Both the position numbers and the translations under genes were made by a program. Below the pieces are notes generated by a model, which made no database searches, was not told the DNA's origin, and saw only the letters and a program-made list of their open reading frames with translations. This document shows positions 7,744-16,087 of a DNA stretch of 18,872 nt, piece by piece. The stretch comes from Methylococcaceae bacterium UBA4132 (GTDB lineage Bacteria; Pseudomonadota; Gammaproteobacteria; Methylococcales; Methylomonadaceae). Each line of letters begins with the position of its first letter. The first letter of the stretch is position 1. The DNA lies in contig DFWO01000172.1 in assembly GCA_002380945.1 (NCBI GenBank), forward strand, positions 10,388-29,259. Direction: 5' to 3'.

Positions 7744-7821
7744 AGCCGACACATAAACATACTACAACGCTAAGGATTAGCTGTTGTTTTCATCGACATA
7801 AAATCGCCACCGTGAGTTAAC

Positions 7822-8295
7822 ATGACCGAATCAACGACTACCGAGACCGTACAAACCATCATCGCTGAACTCAAAAATAAGCCAGGCGCATTATTACCCA
7901 TTCTACATGGTGTGCAAGATACCTTGGGTTATATTCCTGCCGACAGTGTGCCTGCTATCGCTCAGGCTTTAAGCCTGTCCCGTGCGGAAGTTCACGGTGT
8001 TATCAGTTTTTATCACTATTTTCGCGATACGCCGCCAGGTAAACACACCATACATTTATGTCGAGCGGAGTCTTGCCAGTCTATGGGCAGTGAAAAATTA
8101 GAAGCTCATGTTAAAGCTACCTTAGGCATTGATTATCACGAAACGACCGCTGATGGTCAGTTCTCCTTAGAACCAGTCTATTGCCTAGGCAACTGCGCCT
8201 GTTCACCTGCTATGCAAATTGACCATGAGATTTATGGACGCGTATCGGCTGAATCATTTGATGCAACCATTAACGACTTAGGAGCAGACGCATGA
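7822..8295 (+). CDS. fdsG: NAD-dependent formate dehydrogenase, gamma subunit (NuoE-like)
   Basis: FdsG is the smallest electron-transfer subunit of the soluble NAD-dependent molybdenum formate dehydrogenase and is homologous to complex I subunit NuoE. The 157-residue protein keeps the thioredoxin-like [2Fe-2S] ligands Cys80 and Cys85 (LCRAESCQ) and Cys121 and Cys125 (YCLGNCACSP). It forms the FMN-proximal module with FdsB. The N-terminal part with VQDTLGYIP and HGVISFYHYF is typical of the family. It is the first gene of the operon, has only a weak Shine-Dalgarno (GTGAG), and its stop overlaps the fdsB start (ATGA), so the two are translationally coupled. Confidence 0.95.
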   Translation: MTESTTTETVQTIIAELKNKPGALLPILHGVQDTLGYIPADSVPAIAQALSLSRAEVHGVISFYHYFRDTPPGKHTIHLCRAESCQSMGSEKLEAHVKATLGIDYHETTADGQFSLEPVYCLGNCACSPAMQIDHEIYGRVSAESFDATINDLGADA

Positions 8296-9845
8296 GTAGC
8301 ACAGTTTATGTTTCAGGCGATTCCAGTGCCATTTCCCTAGGTGCAAATCGCACCGCTGCCGCTATTGTTAAAGAAGCCGCGCAACGTGGTATCGCTATCA
8401 ACTTAGTACGCAACGGCTCACGCGGTATGTACTGGCTAGAACCATTAGTTGAAGTTGCAGTGAAAGGTCAACGTGTCGCTTACGGTGCTGTTAATTCTAA
8501 TGATGTTGCAGGTCTTTTTGATGCTGATTTTTTAAATGGCAGCTCACACACTTTAAGTTTAGGCGCGACCGAAGAGATTCCCTATTTTAAAAACCAACAA
8601 CGTTTAACCTTTGCGCGTGTTGGTATTACGGATCCAATCAGTCTGGACGACTATATCGCTCATGACGGCTATCGCGGTTTAAAAAATGCAATAGGCATGA
8701 GCCAAGCCGATGTGGTTAAACACGTTACCGATTCTGGCTTACGCGGACGTGGTGGCGCGGCATTTCCAACAGGTATTAAATGGAACACGGTATTAAACAC
8801 ACCCTCCGAACAAAAATACATTATCTGTAACGCCGATGAAGGTGACTCAGGCACATTCTCCGACCGTATGATTATGGAAGGCGACCCGTTCGTGTTGATT
8901 GAAGGTATGACGATTGCTGGATTAGCCGTCGGTGCAACGCAAGGCTACATCTACTTGCGTGTTGAATATCCACACGCCCACAAAGCCTTGAATGCTGCGA
9001 TAGACAAAGCCTACGCCGCCAATTATTTAGGCGAAAATATTCAAGGCAGCGGCAAGACTTTTCATTTAGAAGTGCGTTTAGGTGCAGGTGCTTATGTCTG
9101 TGGCGAAGAAACCTCACTCATGGAAAGTTTAGAAGGCAAACGCGGCTTAGTGCGCTTCAAACCGCCCTTACCTGCCATCAGTGGTTTATTCGGCAAACCC
9201 ACCGTCGTCAATAACGTCATCTCTCTTGCCTCCGTGCCTGTCATCTTGGATAAAGGCGGCGACTACTACCGTGACTTCGGTATGGGGCGCTCACGCGGCA
9301 CACTACCATTACAACTCGCTGGCAATCTAAAACACACGGGCTTAGTCGAAATCGCTTTCGGTATGACTTTACGCGAACTGCTTTATGAATACGGTGGCGG
9401 TTCAGCGTCTGGCAGACCGATTAAAGCTGTACAAGTTGGTGGTCCTCTCGGTGCATTTGTACCCGAATCGCAATTTGATACACCGTTAGATTATGAAGCC
9501 TTTGCTGCCAATTGGACAGTATTAGGTCATGGTGGCGTAGTTGCCTTTGATGACACCATGAACATGGCAAAAATGGCAAGATACGCGATGGAATTTTGTG
9601 CGGCTGAGTCCTGTGGAAAATGCACACCTTGCCGTATCGGTTCAACACGCGGTTATGAAGTCATGGATGACATTATCAACAATGTGGATCGTGAAAAAAA
9701 TGTTGTTTTATTGCGTTCACTGTGTGACACCTTATTGAACGGCTCATTATGCGCCCTAGGTGGCATGACCCCTTATCCCGTATTGAGTGCGTTAAATCAT
9801 TTTCCAGAAGATTTTGGTCTGACATCACATACTAACGCCGCTTAA
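8292..9845 (+). CDS. fdsB: NAD-dependent formate dehydrogenase, beta subunit (NuoF-like, FMN and NAD binding)
   Basis: FdsB accepts electrons from the Fe-S chain of FdsA and passes them through FMN to NAD+, making NADH from formate oxidation. The 517-residue protein has an N-terminal thioredoxin-like region (about 1-90) without the usual cysteines. The NuoF core follows, with RGRGGAAFPTG at 151-161 (FMN/NADH loop) and GAGAYVCGEETS at 264-275. The [4Fe-4S] site is Cys441, Cys444 and Cys447 in ESCGKCTPCR, plus Cys487 in GSLCALGG. The length equals that of known FdsB proteins. It overlaps fdsG by four bases and is followed 16 bases later by fdsA. Confidence 0.96.
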   Translation: MSSTVYVSGDSSAISLGANRTAAAIVKEAAQRGIAINLVRNGSRGMYWLEPLVEVAVKGQRVAYGAVNSNDVAGLFDADFLNGSSHTLSLGATEEIPYFKNQQRLTFARVGITDPISLDDYIAHDGYRGLKNAIGMSQADVVKHVTDSGLRGRGGAAFPTGIKWNTVLNTPSEQKYIICNADEGDSGTFSDRMIMEGDPFVLIEGMTIAGLAVGATQGYIYLRVEYPHAHKALNAAIDKAYAANYLGENIQGSGKTFHLEVRLGAGAYVCGEETSLMESLEGKRGLVRFKPPLPAISGLFGKPTVVNNVISLASVPVILDKGGDYYRDFGMGRSRGTLPLQLAGNLKHTGLVEIAFGMTLRELLYEYGGGSASGRPIKAVQVGGPLGAFVPESQFDTPLDYEAFAANWTVLGHGGVVAFDDTMNMAKMARYAMEFCAAESCGKCTPCRIGSTRGYEVMDDIINNVDREKNVVLLRSLCDTLLNGSLCALGGMTPYPVLSALNHFPEDFGLTSHTNAA

Positions 9846-9861
9846 CATTAGGAGAATCAAA

Positions 9862-12711
9862 ATGTCCTGTTTTGAAAAAGATTTTGGCACACCTGCCAGT
9901 AATTCCACACAGACCGTCACTATGGAAATTGACGGTTTCAAAGTAACCGCACCAGTCGGTACATCAGTGATGCGAGCGGCGGCAAGTATCGGTATTGAAA
10001 TTCCCAAATTATGCGCCACTGACAGCGTTGAGCCGTTTGGCTCGTGCCGTTTGTGTGTGGTGCAGATTGAAGGCGGTCGTGGTATGCCCGCCTCGTGTAC
10101 TACGCCTGTTGCCGAAGGTATGAAAGTCGTCACCCAAAATCAAAAACTCGCCGATGTGCGTCGTGGCGTGATGGAGCTATACATCTCTGATCATCCGCTG
10201 GATTGCTTAACCTGTTCAGCAAATGGTGATTGCGAATTGCAAGATATGGCAGGTGCAGTCGGTTTGCGTGAAGTCCGTTATAAGCCGATTGAAACGCACT
10301 TAAACGCCAAAAAAGACGAAAGCAATCCGTATTTCACTTTTGATCCCAGCAAATGTATCGTTTGCTCGCGTTGTGTTCGTGCCTGTGAAGAAACTCAAGG
10401 TACATTTGCGTTAACGATAGACGGTCGCGGTTTTGATTCCAAAGTTTCACCCAGTCAAAACCAAGCCTTTATGGATTCAGAATGTGTATCGTGTGGCGCG
10501 TGCGTACAAGCCTGCCCAACTGCCACATTGATGGAAAAATCTGTCATTGATAACGGTCAACCAGAACACGCCATCGTCACTACTTGCGCGTATTGCGGCG
10601 TAGGTTGTTCATTCCGTGCCGAAATGAAAGGCGATCAAGTCATACGCATGGTGCCTGATAAAAATGGCAAAGCCAATCACGGACATTCGTGCGTGAAAGG
10701 TCGTTTTGCGTTTGGTTATGCCACCCATAAAGACCGCATCACCAAACCGATGATACGCGCCAGTATTAAAGATGCCTGGAAAGAAGTCAGTTGGGAAGAA
10801 GCAATTAATTATGCCGCTTCTGAACTCAGACGCATACAAACCAAATACGGTAAAGATTCAATTGGTGGCATTACCTCATCACGTTGTACTAACGAAGAAA
10901 CCTATTTAGTGCAAAAATTGATTCGCGCAGGTTTTGGTAATAACAACGTTGATACTTGTGCGCGGGTTTGTCATTCACCGACAGGTTATGGTCTGAAAAA
11001 GACGTTTGGTGAAGCCTCAGGCACACAAGATTTTGATTCGGTAATGGATTCTGATGTCATTATGGTCATCGGTGCAAATCCAACTGATGGTCATCCCGTT
11101 TTTGGCTCAATGATGAAAAAACGTCTGCGTCAAGGCGCGAAGCTCATCATCGTTGACCCACGCGAAATTGATTTAGTGAAAAAATCCCCACACGTTCACG
11201 CTGACCATCACTTAAAACTACGTCCCAGCACTAACGTGGCGTTAGTCAATGCCTTAGGTTATGTGATTGTCACGGAAGGCTTGGTGGATGAGGAATTTGT
11301 TAAATCGCGTTGTGATGTCGCTTCATTTGAAAAATGGCGTGTATTCATTGCACAAGAGAAAAATTCACCCGAAAATGCCGAAGCGATTACTGGCGTTCCA
11401 GCCTCTGAACTAAGAGCGGCGGCAAGATTGTACGCAACAGCTAAAAATGCCGCGATTTATTACGGCTTAGGTGTCACTGAACATAGCCAAGGTTCAACAA
11501 CGGTTATTGGTATTGCTAACCTAGCAATGGCAACAGGTAATATAGGGCGTAGCGGCGTAGGTGTGAATCCATTGCGCGGACAAAACAATGTACAAGGTTC
11601 ATGCGATATGGGATCGTTCCCGCATGAATTCCCTGGTTATCGTAATGTCGCCGACCCTGTGACTCGTGCGTTATTTGAAGACGCATGGCAAGCTCGCCTC
11701 AGTGGTGAACCAGGACTTCGCATTCCTAATATGTTTGAAGCCGCGCTAGATGGTAGTTTCATGGGGCTATATTGTGAAGGTGAAGACATTGCCCAATCTG
11801 ATCCAGACATTAAACACGTTCATGCGGCATTACGCGCTATGGAATGCGTGATCGTACAAGACATCTTCTTGAACGAAACGGCAAAGTTTGCTCATGTGTT
11901 CTTACCAGGTTCTTCTTTCTTAGAAAAAGATGGTACATTTACTAATGCCGAACGCCGTATATCACCTGTGCGTAAAGTCATGAAACCATTGGCTGGCTAT
12001 GCCGATTGGGAAGTCACACAAATGTTATCTAACGCATTAGGTTACCCCATGAACTACAGCCATCCATCTGAAATTATGGATGAAATTGCCAGCTTGAAAC
12101 CGACCTTTAGTCATGTCAGTTACCAAAAAATCGACGAAATGGGTAGCGTACAATGGCCTTGCAATGACGAAGCTCCCGAAGGTTCGCCAACATTACACGC
12201 CGATCATTTCTTGCGTGATGATGGTAAAGGTCTGTTTATGTTGACTGAATATGTGCCAACCACCGAAAAAATCACCCCAATGTTCCCACTGATTTTAACC
12301 ACTGGACGCATTTTGTCGCAATACAACGTTGGCGCACAAACTCGCCGTACTGATAACGTGGCATGGCATAGTGAAGATCGTTTAGAAATTCATCCGCACG
12401 ATGCCGAAGACAGAGGCGTTAAGACAGGTGATTGGGTAGGTATTAAAAGTCGTGCGGGTGAAACTGTATTACGCGCCTTAGTCAGCGACCGCGTACAACC
12501 AGGGGTAGTCTACACCACCTTCCATTTCCCTGAATCGGGCGCGAATGTGATCACCACTGACAATTCAGACTGGGCGACTAACTGTCCTGAATACAAAGTG
12601 ACAGCGGTACAAATCACTAAAGTACATACACCATCAGAATGGCAACAAAACTATGCTGATTTCAGCGAGCAACAATTAGAGCTACTAGCTGAAGGACAAC
12701 ACAATGCCTAA
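9862..12711 (+). CDS. fdsA: NAD-dependent formate dehydrogenase, catalytic alpha subunit (Mo-bis-PGD)
   Basis: FdsA oxidises formate to CO2 at a molybdenum bis-pyranopterin site and relays electrons towards FdsB; in a methanotroph this is the last energy-yielding step of C1 oxidation. The 949 residues contain, in order, an N-terminal [2Fe-2S] domain (Cys51, 62, 65, 79), a His-Cys3 cluster (His111, Cys115, 118, 124), two ferredoxin-type [4Fe-4S] sites (Cys165/168/171/175 and Cys208/211/214/218), and the catalytic-domain [4Fe-4S] (Cys242, 245, 249, 277). The Mo ligand is Cys370 followed by His371 in CARVCHSPT, so this is the cysteine rather than the selenocysteine form. Arg572 in NPLRGQNNVQG matches the formate-positioning arginine. 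A C-terminal molydopterin-binding domain completes the protein. The ATG has AGGAG seven bases upstream, the best Shine-Dalgarno in the operon. Confidence 0.97.
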   Translation: MSCFEKDFGTPASNSTQTVTMEIDGFKVTAPVGTSVMRAAASIGIEIPKLCATDSVEPFGSCRLCVVQIEGGRGMPASCTTPVAEGMKVVTQNQKLADVRRGVMELYISDHPLDCLTCSANGDCELQDMAGAVGLREVRYKPIETHLNAKKDESNPYFTFDPSKCIVCSRCVRACEETQGTFALTIDGRGFDSKVSPSQNQAFMDSECVSCGACVQACPTATLMEKSVIDNGQPEHAIVTTCAYCGVGCSFRAEMKGDQVIRMVPDKNGKANHGHSCVKGRFAFGYATHKDRITKPMIRASIKDAWKEVSWEEAINYAASELRRIQTKYGKDSIGGITSSRCTNEETYLVQKLIRAGFGNNNVDTCARVCHSPTGYGLKKTFGEASGTQDFDSVMDSDVIMVIGANPTDGHPVFGSMMKKRLRQGAKLIIVDPREIDLVKKSPHVHADHHLKLRPSTNVALVNALGYVIVTEGLVDEEFVKSRCDVASFEKWRVFIAQEKNSPENAEAITGVPASELRAAARLYATAKNAAIYYGLGVTEHSQGSTTVIGIANLAMATGNIGRSGVGVNPLRGQNNVQGSCDMGSFPHEFPGYRNVADPVTRALFEDAWQARLSGEPGLRIPNMFEAALDGSFMGLYCEGEDIAQSDPDIKHVHAALRAMECVIVQDIFLNETAKFAHVFLPGSSFLEKDGTFTNAERRISPVRKVMKPLAGYADWEVTQMLSNALGYPMNYSHPSEIMDEIASLKPTFSHVSYQKIDEMGSVQWPCNDEAPEGSPTLHADHFLRDDGKGLFMLTEYVPTTEKITPMFPLILTTGRILSQYNVGAQTRRTDNVAWHSEDRLEIHPHDAEDRGVKTGDWVGIKSRAGETVLRALVSDRVQPGVVYTTFHFPESGANVITTDNSDWATNCPEYKVTAVQITKVHTPSEWQQNYADFSEQQLELLAEGQHNA

Positions 12712-13567
12712 TGGGTTAGGGAGTTCAGATTTTAGCTTGAACTCCGTAGCCGAATTAGGTTGGACAAACTATCAACACCGCATGGTAAACCGTTGGCAAG
12801 GAAGCCAACATAGCTTTGAACAAGATTGTGTTGCAGAAGAAGTACCCGTTGTACTGATGTACAACGGTATTTCCCACGTCGTCATGTTAGTAACACCGAC
12901 TAATTTAGAGGATTTTGCCTTGGGTTTTAGTATGACCGAAGGTATTATTCAAAGTCCGCAAGAATTTCTATCCGTGCGTGTTTATCAACGCGCTAATGGC
13001 ATCGAAGTCCAAGTTAAAATCCCCGAACACCGATTCTCCTGTTTGTCCGACAAAGGGCGTAATCTAACAGGACGAACAGGTTGTGGCTTATGCGGTGCAA
13101 GTACCTTAAAACAAGCGATACGCCAACCTGATCCTGTACACAGCCCTATCAGCGTCAGTGCCGAGCAACTTACCGCTGCGTTAAATGATTTACACAACAA
13201 ACAATCAATCAATAAATTAACAGGCGCGATACACGCTGCCGCGTGGGTAGAACCTGAACGCGGTATCATTGATGTACGCGAAGATGTTGGGCGACATAAT
13301 GCACTGGATAAACTACTTGGGTTATTATGTCGAACAGGCAAAGATGTCAACGCAGGTTTTATCATTGTCACCAGCCGCGCTAGTTATGAAATGGTACAAA
13401 AAACTGCTTTTCTAGGCATTGGTTTATTAGTTGCCATTTCCGCACCGACAGGTTTAGCAATACGCTTAGCCGAACAAGCGGGAGTCACCTTAGTTGGCTT
13501 TGCTCGCGGCGATAAACACGTTATTTATACTCATCCTCAACGATTAATACACGCTTATGAAAATTGA
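12704..13567 (+). CDS. fdhD: Formate dehydrogenase accessory sulfurtransferase FdhD (FdsC)
   Basis: FdhD-family proteins bind Mo-bis-PGD and transfer sulfur from the cysteine desulfurase IscS to the cofactor, which formate dehydrogenase needs for activity. The 287-residue protein has the conserved cysteine pair Cys127-Cys130 in GRTGCGLCGAS, the sulfur-carrying loop. The other family signatures are present: FALGFSMTEG near residue 71, DVGRHNALDK, and TSRASYEMVQK near the C-terminal third. The start overlaps the fdsA stop by eight bases. In fds operons the FdhD homologue is called FdsC, and the order G-B-A-C-D is complete here. It also overlaps fdsD by 11 bases. Confidence 0.95.
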   Translation: MPNGLGSSDFSLNSVAELGWTNYQHRMVNRWQGSQHSFEQDCVAEEVPVVLMYNGISHVVMLVTPTNLEDFALGFSMTEGIIQSPQEFLSVRVYQRANGIEVQVKIPEHRFSCLSDKGRNLTGRTGCGLCGASTLKQAIRQPDPVHSPISVSAEQLTAALNDLHNKQSINKLTGAIHAAAWVEPERGIIDVREDVGRHNALDKLLGLLCRTGKDVNAGFIIVTSRASYEMVQKTAFLGIGLLVAISAPTGLAIRLAEQAGVTLVGFARGDKHVIYTHPQRLIHAYEN

Positions 13568-13763
13568 ACGCTTAATTAAAATGGCTAATGATATTAGCAA
13601 CTACTTTAACGCTGAACCTAACAGAGATGACGCTATCGCAGGCGTAAAAAACCATATTGCCCATTCATGGGAACCGAGAATGCGCAAAGCAATTATTGAA
13701 TATAATCAACAAGATGGCTCAGCATTAACTGAATTGGCTAGAGCCGCAGTGTCAAAACTTTAA
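13557..13763 (+). CDS. fdsD: NAD-dependent formate dehydrogenase, delta subunit
   Basis: This 68-residue protein matches the small FdsD family by its pattern: an N-terminal MANDISNYF segment, a central NHIAHSWEPRMRKAI helix and a C-terminal LARAAVSKL. FdsD is needed for full assembly or stability of the FdsABG complex in other bacteria, but its exact role is unsettled. The ATG at 13557 lies inside the last codons of fdhD (11-base overlap). An internal ATG at residue 9 (MANDIS) is a possible alternative start. It is the last gene of the operon; the palindromic element just after it may help end or protect the transcript. Confidence 0.9.
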   Translation: MKIERLIKMANDISNYFNAEPNRDDAIAGVKNHIAHSWEPRMRKAIIEYNQQDGSALTELARAAVSKL

Positions 13764-13783
13764 GCTTGGTGCTGCGGATGTAG

Positions 13784-13837
13784 GGTGGGCAAACAGCTTT
13801 ATCGTTTGCCCACCGTTTGCCGATAAAAACGGTGGGC
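13784..13837. repeat. Three-armed GGTGGGC palindromic element
   Basis: Three related arms lie in tandem. GGTGGGCAAAC (13784-13794) is perfectly complementary to GTTTGCCCACC (13804-13814). GCCCACCGTTT (13808-13818) is perfectly complementary to AAACGGTGGGC (13827-13837). The middle arm GCCCACC can pair with either side, so the two 11-base-pair hairpins exclude each other. No T-run follows either hairpin, so this is not a classic terminator. It resembles dispersed REP- or MITE-like elements with a GTAGGGTGGGCAAA start. It appears once in the window. Confidence 0.65.
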
Positions 13838-13858
13838 AGAAAAGCGTTACCCTCCATT

Positions 13859-13862
13859 GGAG
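13859..13862 (+). promoter_or_regulatory. Ribosome binding site deciding the TSUP gene start
   Basis: GGAG lies five bases before the in-frame GTG at 13868. The longer reading from an ATG at 13817 would begin inside the palindromic element, has no Shine-Dalgarno, and adds 17 residues that come partly from the repeat. Confidence 0.6.
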
Positions 13863-13867
13863 ACATT

Positions 13868-14641
13868 GTGGAAATTCTGATCGTCTCATTAACAGCGTTA
13901 GCGACATCAGCTCTAACATTGTTCTCTGGCTTTGGTTTGGGAACACTGTTGATGCCAGTTGTAGCAATCTTTTTTCCTGTTGAAATCGCCATTGCAATGA
14001 CGGCAATGGTTCATTTGGCAAATAACCTTTTCAAAGTAGTTCTACTGGGGAAGCAAGCAAATAGTTCTGTACTTATCAGCTTCGGTATTCCTGCAATGAT
14101 TTCGGCATTGGTAGGCGCGTTGGTTCTCGGATGGCTGTCTGGACTACCTGCAATCTTGGAGTACGTTGCGTTTGGTAAGAGTTTACAAGTTTCTCCAATC
14201 AAGCTAACCGTAGGTATTCTGATACTTGGGTTCGTGTTTCTTGAATTGTCGCCTAAATTCTCATCCATTTCTCTCGATAAAAAATATCTACCTTATGGCG
14301 GCATGATTAGCGGTTTCTTTGGCGGACTGTCTGGTCATCAAGGTGCATTCAGAAGTATGTTCCTGATTAAGGCAGGCTTAGACAAAGAGCAATTTGTAGC
14401 GACTAGCGTCATGGTAGCGGTCATGGTTGATTTATCGCGAATGCTAATTTACGGCTGGGATATGTCTATGCAACATCGTGATGTTGATTGGCTCTTAGTA
14501 ATTTCGGCATCATTGTCGGCATTCGTAGGTGCGTATTTTGGTGCTAAGATGCTTAAGAAGTTAACGATTAGAGCGGTTCAAGTTGCTGTTTCGGCATTGC
14601 TGGTTATCGTTTCTGTCGGATTAATATCTGGTATATTGTAA
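13868..14641 (+). CDS. TSUP family (TauE/SafE-like) membrane transporter
   Basis: A 257-residue integral inner-membrane protein, beginning at the GTG at 13868, consists mostly of hydrophobic helices. TauE/SafE members export or take up small anions such as sulfite, sulfoacetate or other organosulfur compounds; the substrate here is unknown. The first half has the repeat signature GFGLGTLLMPV and the HLANNLFKVVLLG region. The second half has the paired GGMISGFFGGLSGHQG followed by RSMFLIKAGLDKEQFVATS, which is typical of the family. Seven or eight membrane segments are expected. It stands between two palindromic repeats and shows no operon link, so its connection to formate metabolism is not supported by more than position. 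An ATG at 13817 is a less likely start. Confidence 0.85.
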   Translation: MEILIVSLTALATSALTLFSGFGLGTLLMPVVAIFFPVEIAIAMTAMVHLANNLFKVVLLGKQANSSVLISFGIPAMISALVGALVLGWLSGLPAILEYVAFGKSLQVSPIKLTVGILILGFVFLELSPKFSSISLDKKYLPYGGMISGFFGGLSGHQGAFRSMFLIKAGLDKEQFVATSVMVAVMVDLSRMLIYGWDMSMQHRDVDWLLVISASLSAFVGAYFGAKMLKKLTIRAVQVAVSALLVIVSVGLISGIL

Positions 14642-14665
14642 TAAGACTAATCATTTATCCACTGA

Positions 14666-14687
14666 TTCCTAAGCAGGAGCTTGGGAA
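14666..14687. repeat. REP-like hairpin, TTCCTAAGC/GCTTGGGAA
   Basis: TTCCTAAGC (14666-14674) pairs over nine bases, one of them G-U, with GCTTGGGAA (14679-14687) around an AGGA loop. The TTCCCAAGC-N4-GCTTGGGAA form is a widespread dispersed palindrome in bacterial genomes. It lies 25 bases after the TSUP stop and may serve as a weak transcript end, but no T-run follows. The rest of the 14642-14776 gap shows nothing I can name. Confidence 0.5.
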
Positions 14688-14776
14688 CTAGTAAATCAAA
14701 AGGTACGCAATACGGTATCCTATAACTCGTCCCGAGTCATTTACTCACTCCCCATCCACAACCTAGGTTTACACAG

Positions 14777-16039
14777 ATGACTGAACTAGAAAACTTCAAA
14801 CTGCTGGGTGTTGCATTAGCCATAGGTTTACTAATTGGCTTGGAGCGTGGCTGGCGGGCGCGTGATCGCGTTGAGGGTATGCGCGTTGCAGGACTGCGTA
14901 CTTACGGATTGATCGGCTTATTAGGTGGTTTGTCGGGCATTTTGGCTCAACAAGTCGATGCTTTTTTGATGGGATTTGCCTTTTTAGGTCTGACCTCTGT
15001 TTTGCTGGTTGCTTACAGTAAAAGCCTTGATAAGTTTGAAGATTTTAGTATTACTAGCATCATTGCCTCGCTGATTACCTTTACCTTAGGTGCGTTAACG
15101 GTGTTCGGTCATGTTACGCTTGCTTCTGCTAGTGCGGTAGTGATTACCTCGTTGCTTAGTTTTAAGCCTTTGCTACACGGTTGGTTGAAAAAGCTGGAAC
15201 AACATGAATTGAATGCAACACTGGAGCTGTTGCTCATCTCGGTGGTTATCCTGCCCATACTGCCTAATCAGAACTACGGTGCGTGGGCTGCCTTTAATCC
15301 TTATCAGGTTTGGTGGATGGTGGTACTGATTGCAGGCGTGTCTTATCTGGGCTACTTTGCCATGAAGATTGGTGGTAATCAGCATGGTCCTGTCTTAACG
15401 GGTGCATTAGGCGGACTGGTGTCTTCAACAGCGGTGACGCTTAATCTATCCAAGTTATCCACACAATATCCAGAGATGGAAAACGTGTTAGCGGCAGGTA
15501 TTTTAACCGCCTGCGCCACGTTATTCGCCCGCACTTTGTTACTCACTTCGGTAATGAACCCCGCATTATTCCAAACACTGTTTTCTGCGGTGTTGATGAT
15601 GATGTTTGTGACTTATTTGTTGGCTTTTTTATTATGGAAAAACGCACGCGGCTTTAGAACCAATGAAGAAATAACGCTGACTAACCCTTTTCAATTAGGC
15701 ATGGCATTAAAATTTGCAACATTTTTAGTGCTTATCATGTTGTTATCCAAGGGATTAACGCTTTATTTCGGTGCAATGGGGACTTATTTTCTAGCGGCAA
15801 CATCGGGTCTAGCAGATGTTGATCCCATCATTATTTCCATGGCACAAATGAGTAAGGAAGGCATGGATGTCAGTGTTGCCACTCGAGCGATTCTTATTGC
15901 ATTAACCGTCAATTCGGGCATTAAAAGCATTTTTTCGTGGGTTATTGGTGGTCGTGCGTTAGGATTGAGAGTCGGCGGTACTTTGCTGGGCGCAGTGGTT
16001 GCAGGCTTATTACTGATGTATGAAATCAATATGGATTGA
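14777..16039 (+). CDS. MgtC/SapB–DUF4010 family membrane protein
   Basis: A 420-residue polytopic membrane protein. The N-terminal third is an MgtC/SapB-type domain: GLLIGLERGWR at about 17-27 and VAGLRTYGLIGLLGG at about 37-51 are the family signatures. The C-terminal half (about 185-400) is DUF4010, with the glycine/serine-rich GALGGLVSSTAVTLNLS and a repeated NSGIKSIFSWVIGG segment. MgtC proteins are tied to growth at low magnesium and to regulating membrane potential or ATP synthase in pathogens; the role of the DUF4010 fusion in free-living bacteria is unknown. The ATG has an AGG nine bases upstream. It is 48 bases from the next gene and could share a transcript with it. Confidence 0.85.
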   Translation: MTELENFKLLGVALAIGLLIGLERGWRARDRVEGMRVAGLRTYGLIGLLGGLSGILAQQVDAFLMGFAFLGLTSVLLVAYSKSLDKFEDFSITSIIASLITFTLGALTVFGHVTLASASAVVITSLLSFKPLLHGWLKKLEQHELNATLELLLISVVILPILPNQNYGAWAAFNPYQVWWMVVLIAGVSYLGYFAMKIGGNQHGPVLTGALGGLVSSTAVTLNLSKLSTQYPEMENVLAAGILTACATLFARTLLLTSVMNPALFQTLFSAVLMMMFVTYLLAFLLWKNARGFRTNEEITLTNPFQLGMALKFATFLVLIMLLSKGLTLYFGAMGTYFLAATSGLADVDPIIISMAQMSKEGMDVSVATRAILIALTVNSGIKSIFSWVIGGRALGLRVGGTLLGAVVAGLLLMYEINMD

Positions 16040-16087
16040 GAATCAAGGTACACTATAACTTACGATAGTCATTCAAAAAATACCATT

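Noticed and set aside
7584..7821. A molybdenum-cofactor riboswitch or small ORF in the fds leader
   Set aside because: The region is AT-rich with no extended conserved-looking stems and no coding frame of useful length with a start signal.
10972..10974. Possible selenocysteine codon at the FdsA active site
   Set aside because: The Mo-ligand codon at residue 370 is TGT (cysteine), not TGA, and no selenocysteine insertion element is needed.
9970..11430. A short repeated sequence GAGCGGCGGCAAG within fdsA (near 9974 and 11416)
   Set aside because: Both copies encode ordinary Arg-Ala-Ala segments in frame and do not extend; this is codon-level coincidence.
12985..13371. A 128-codon minus-strand open frame within fdhD
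   Set aside because: It is antisense to the conserved FdhD core, including the CGLC motif; its composition follows from the real frame.
13738..14021. Two overlapping minus-strand frames across the fdsD–TSUP junction
   Set aside because: They cover the palindromic element and the TSUP start, overlap each other in different frames and resemble nothing; the plus-strand TSUP protein explains the sequence.
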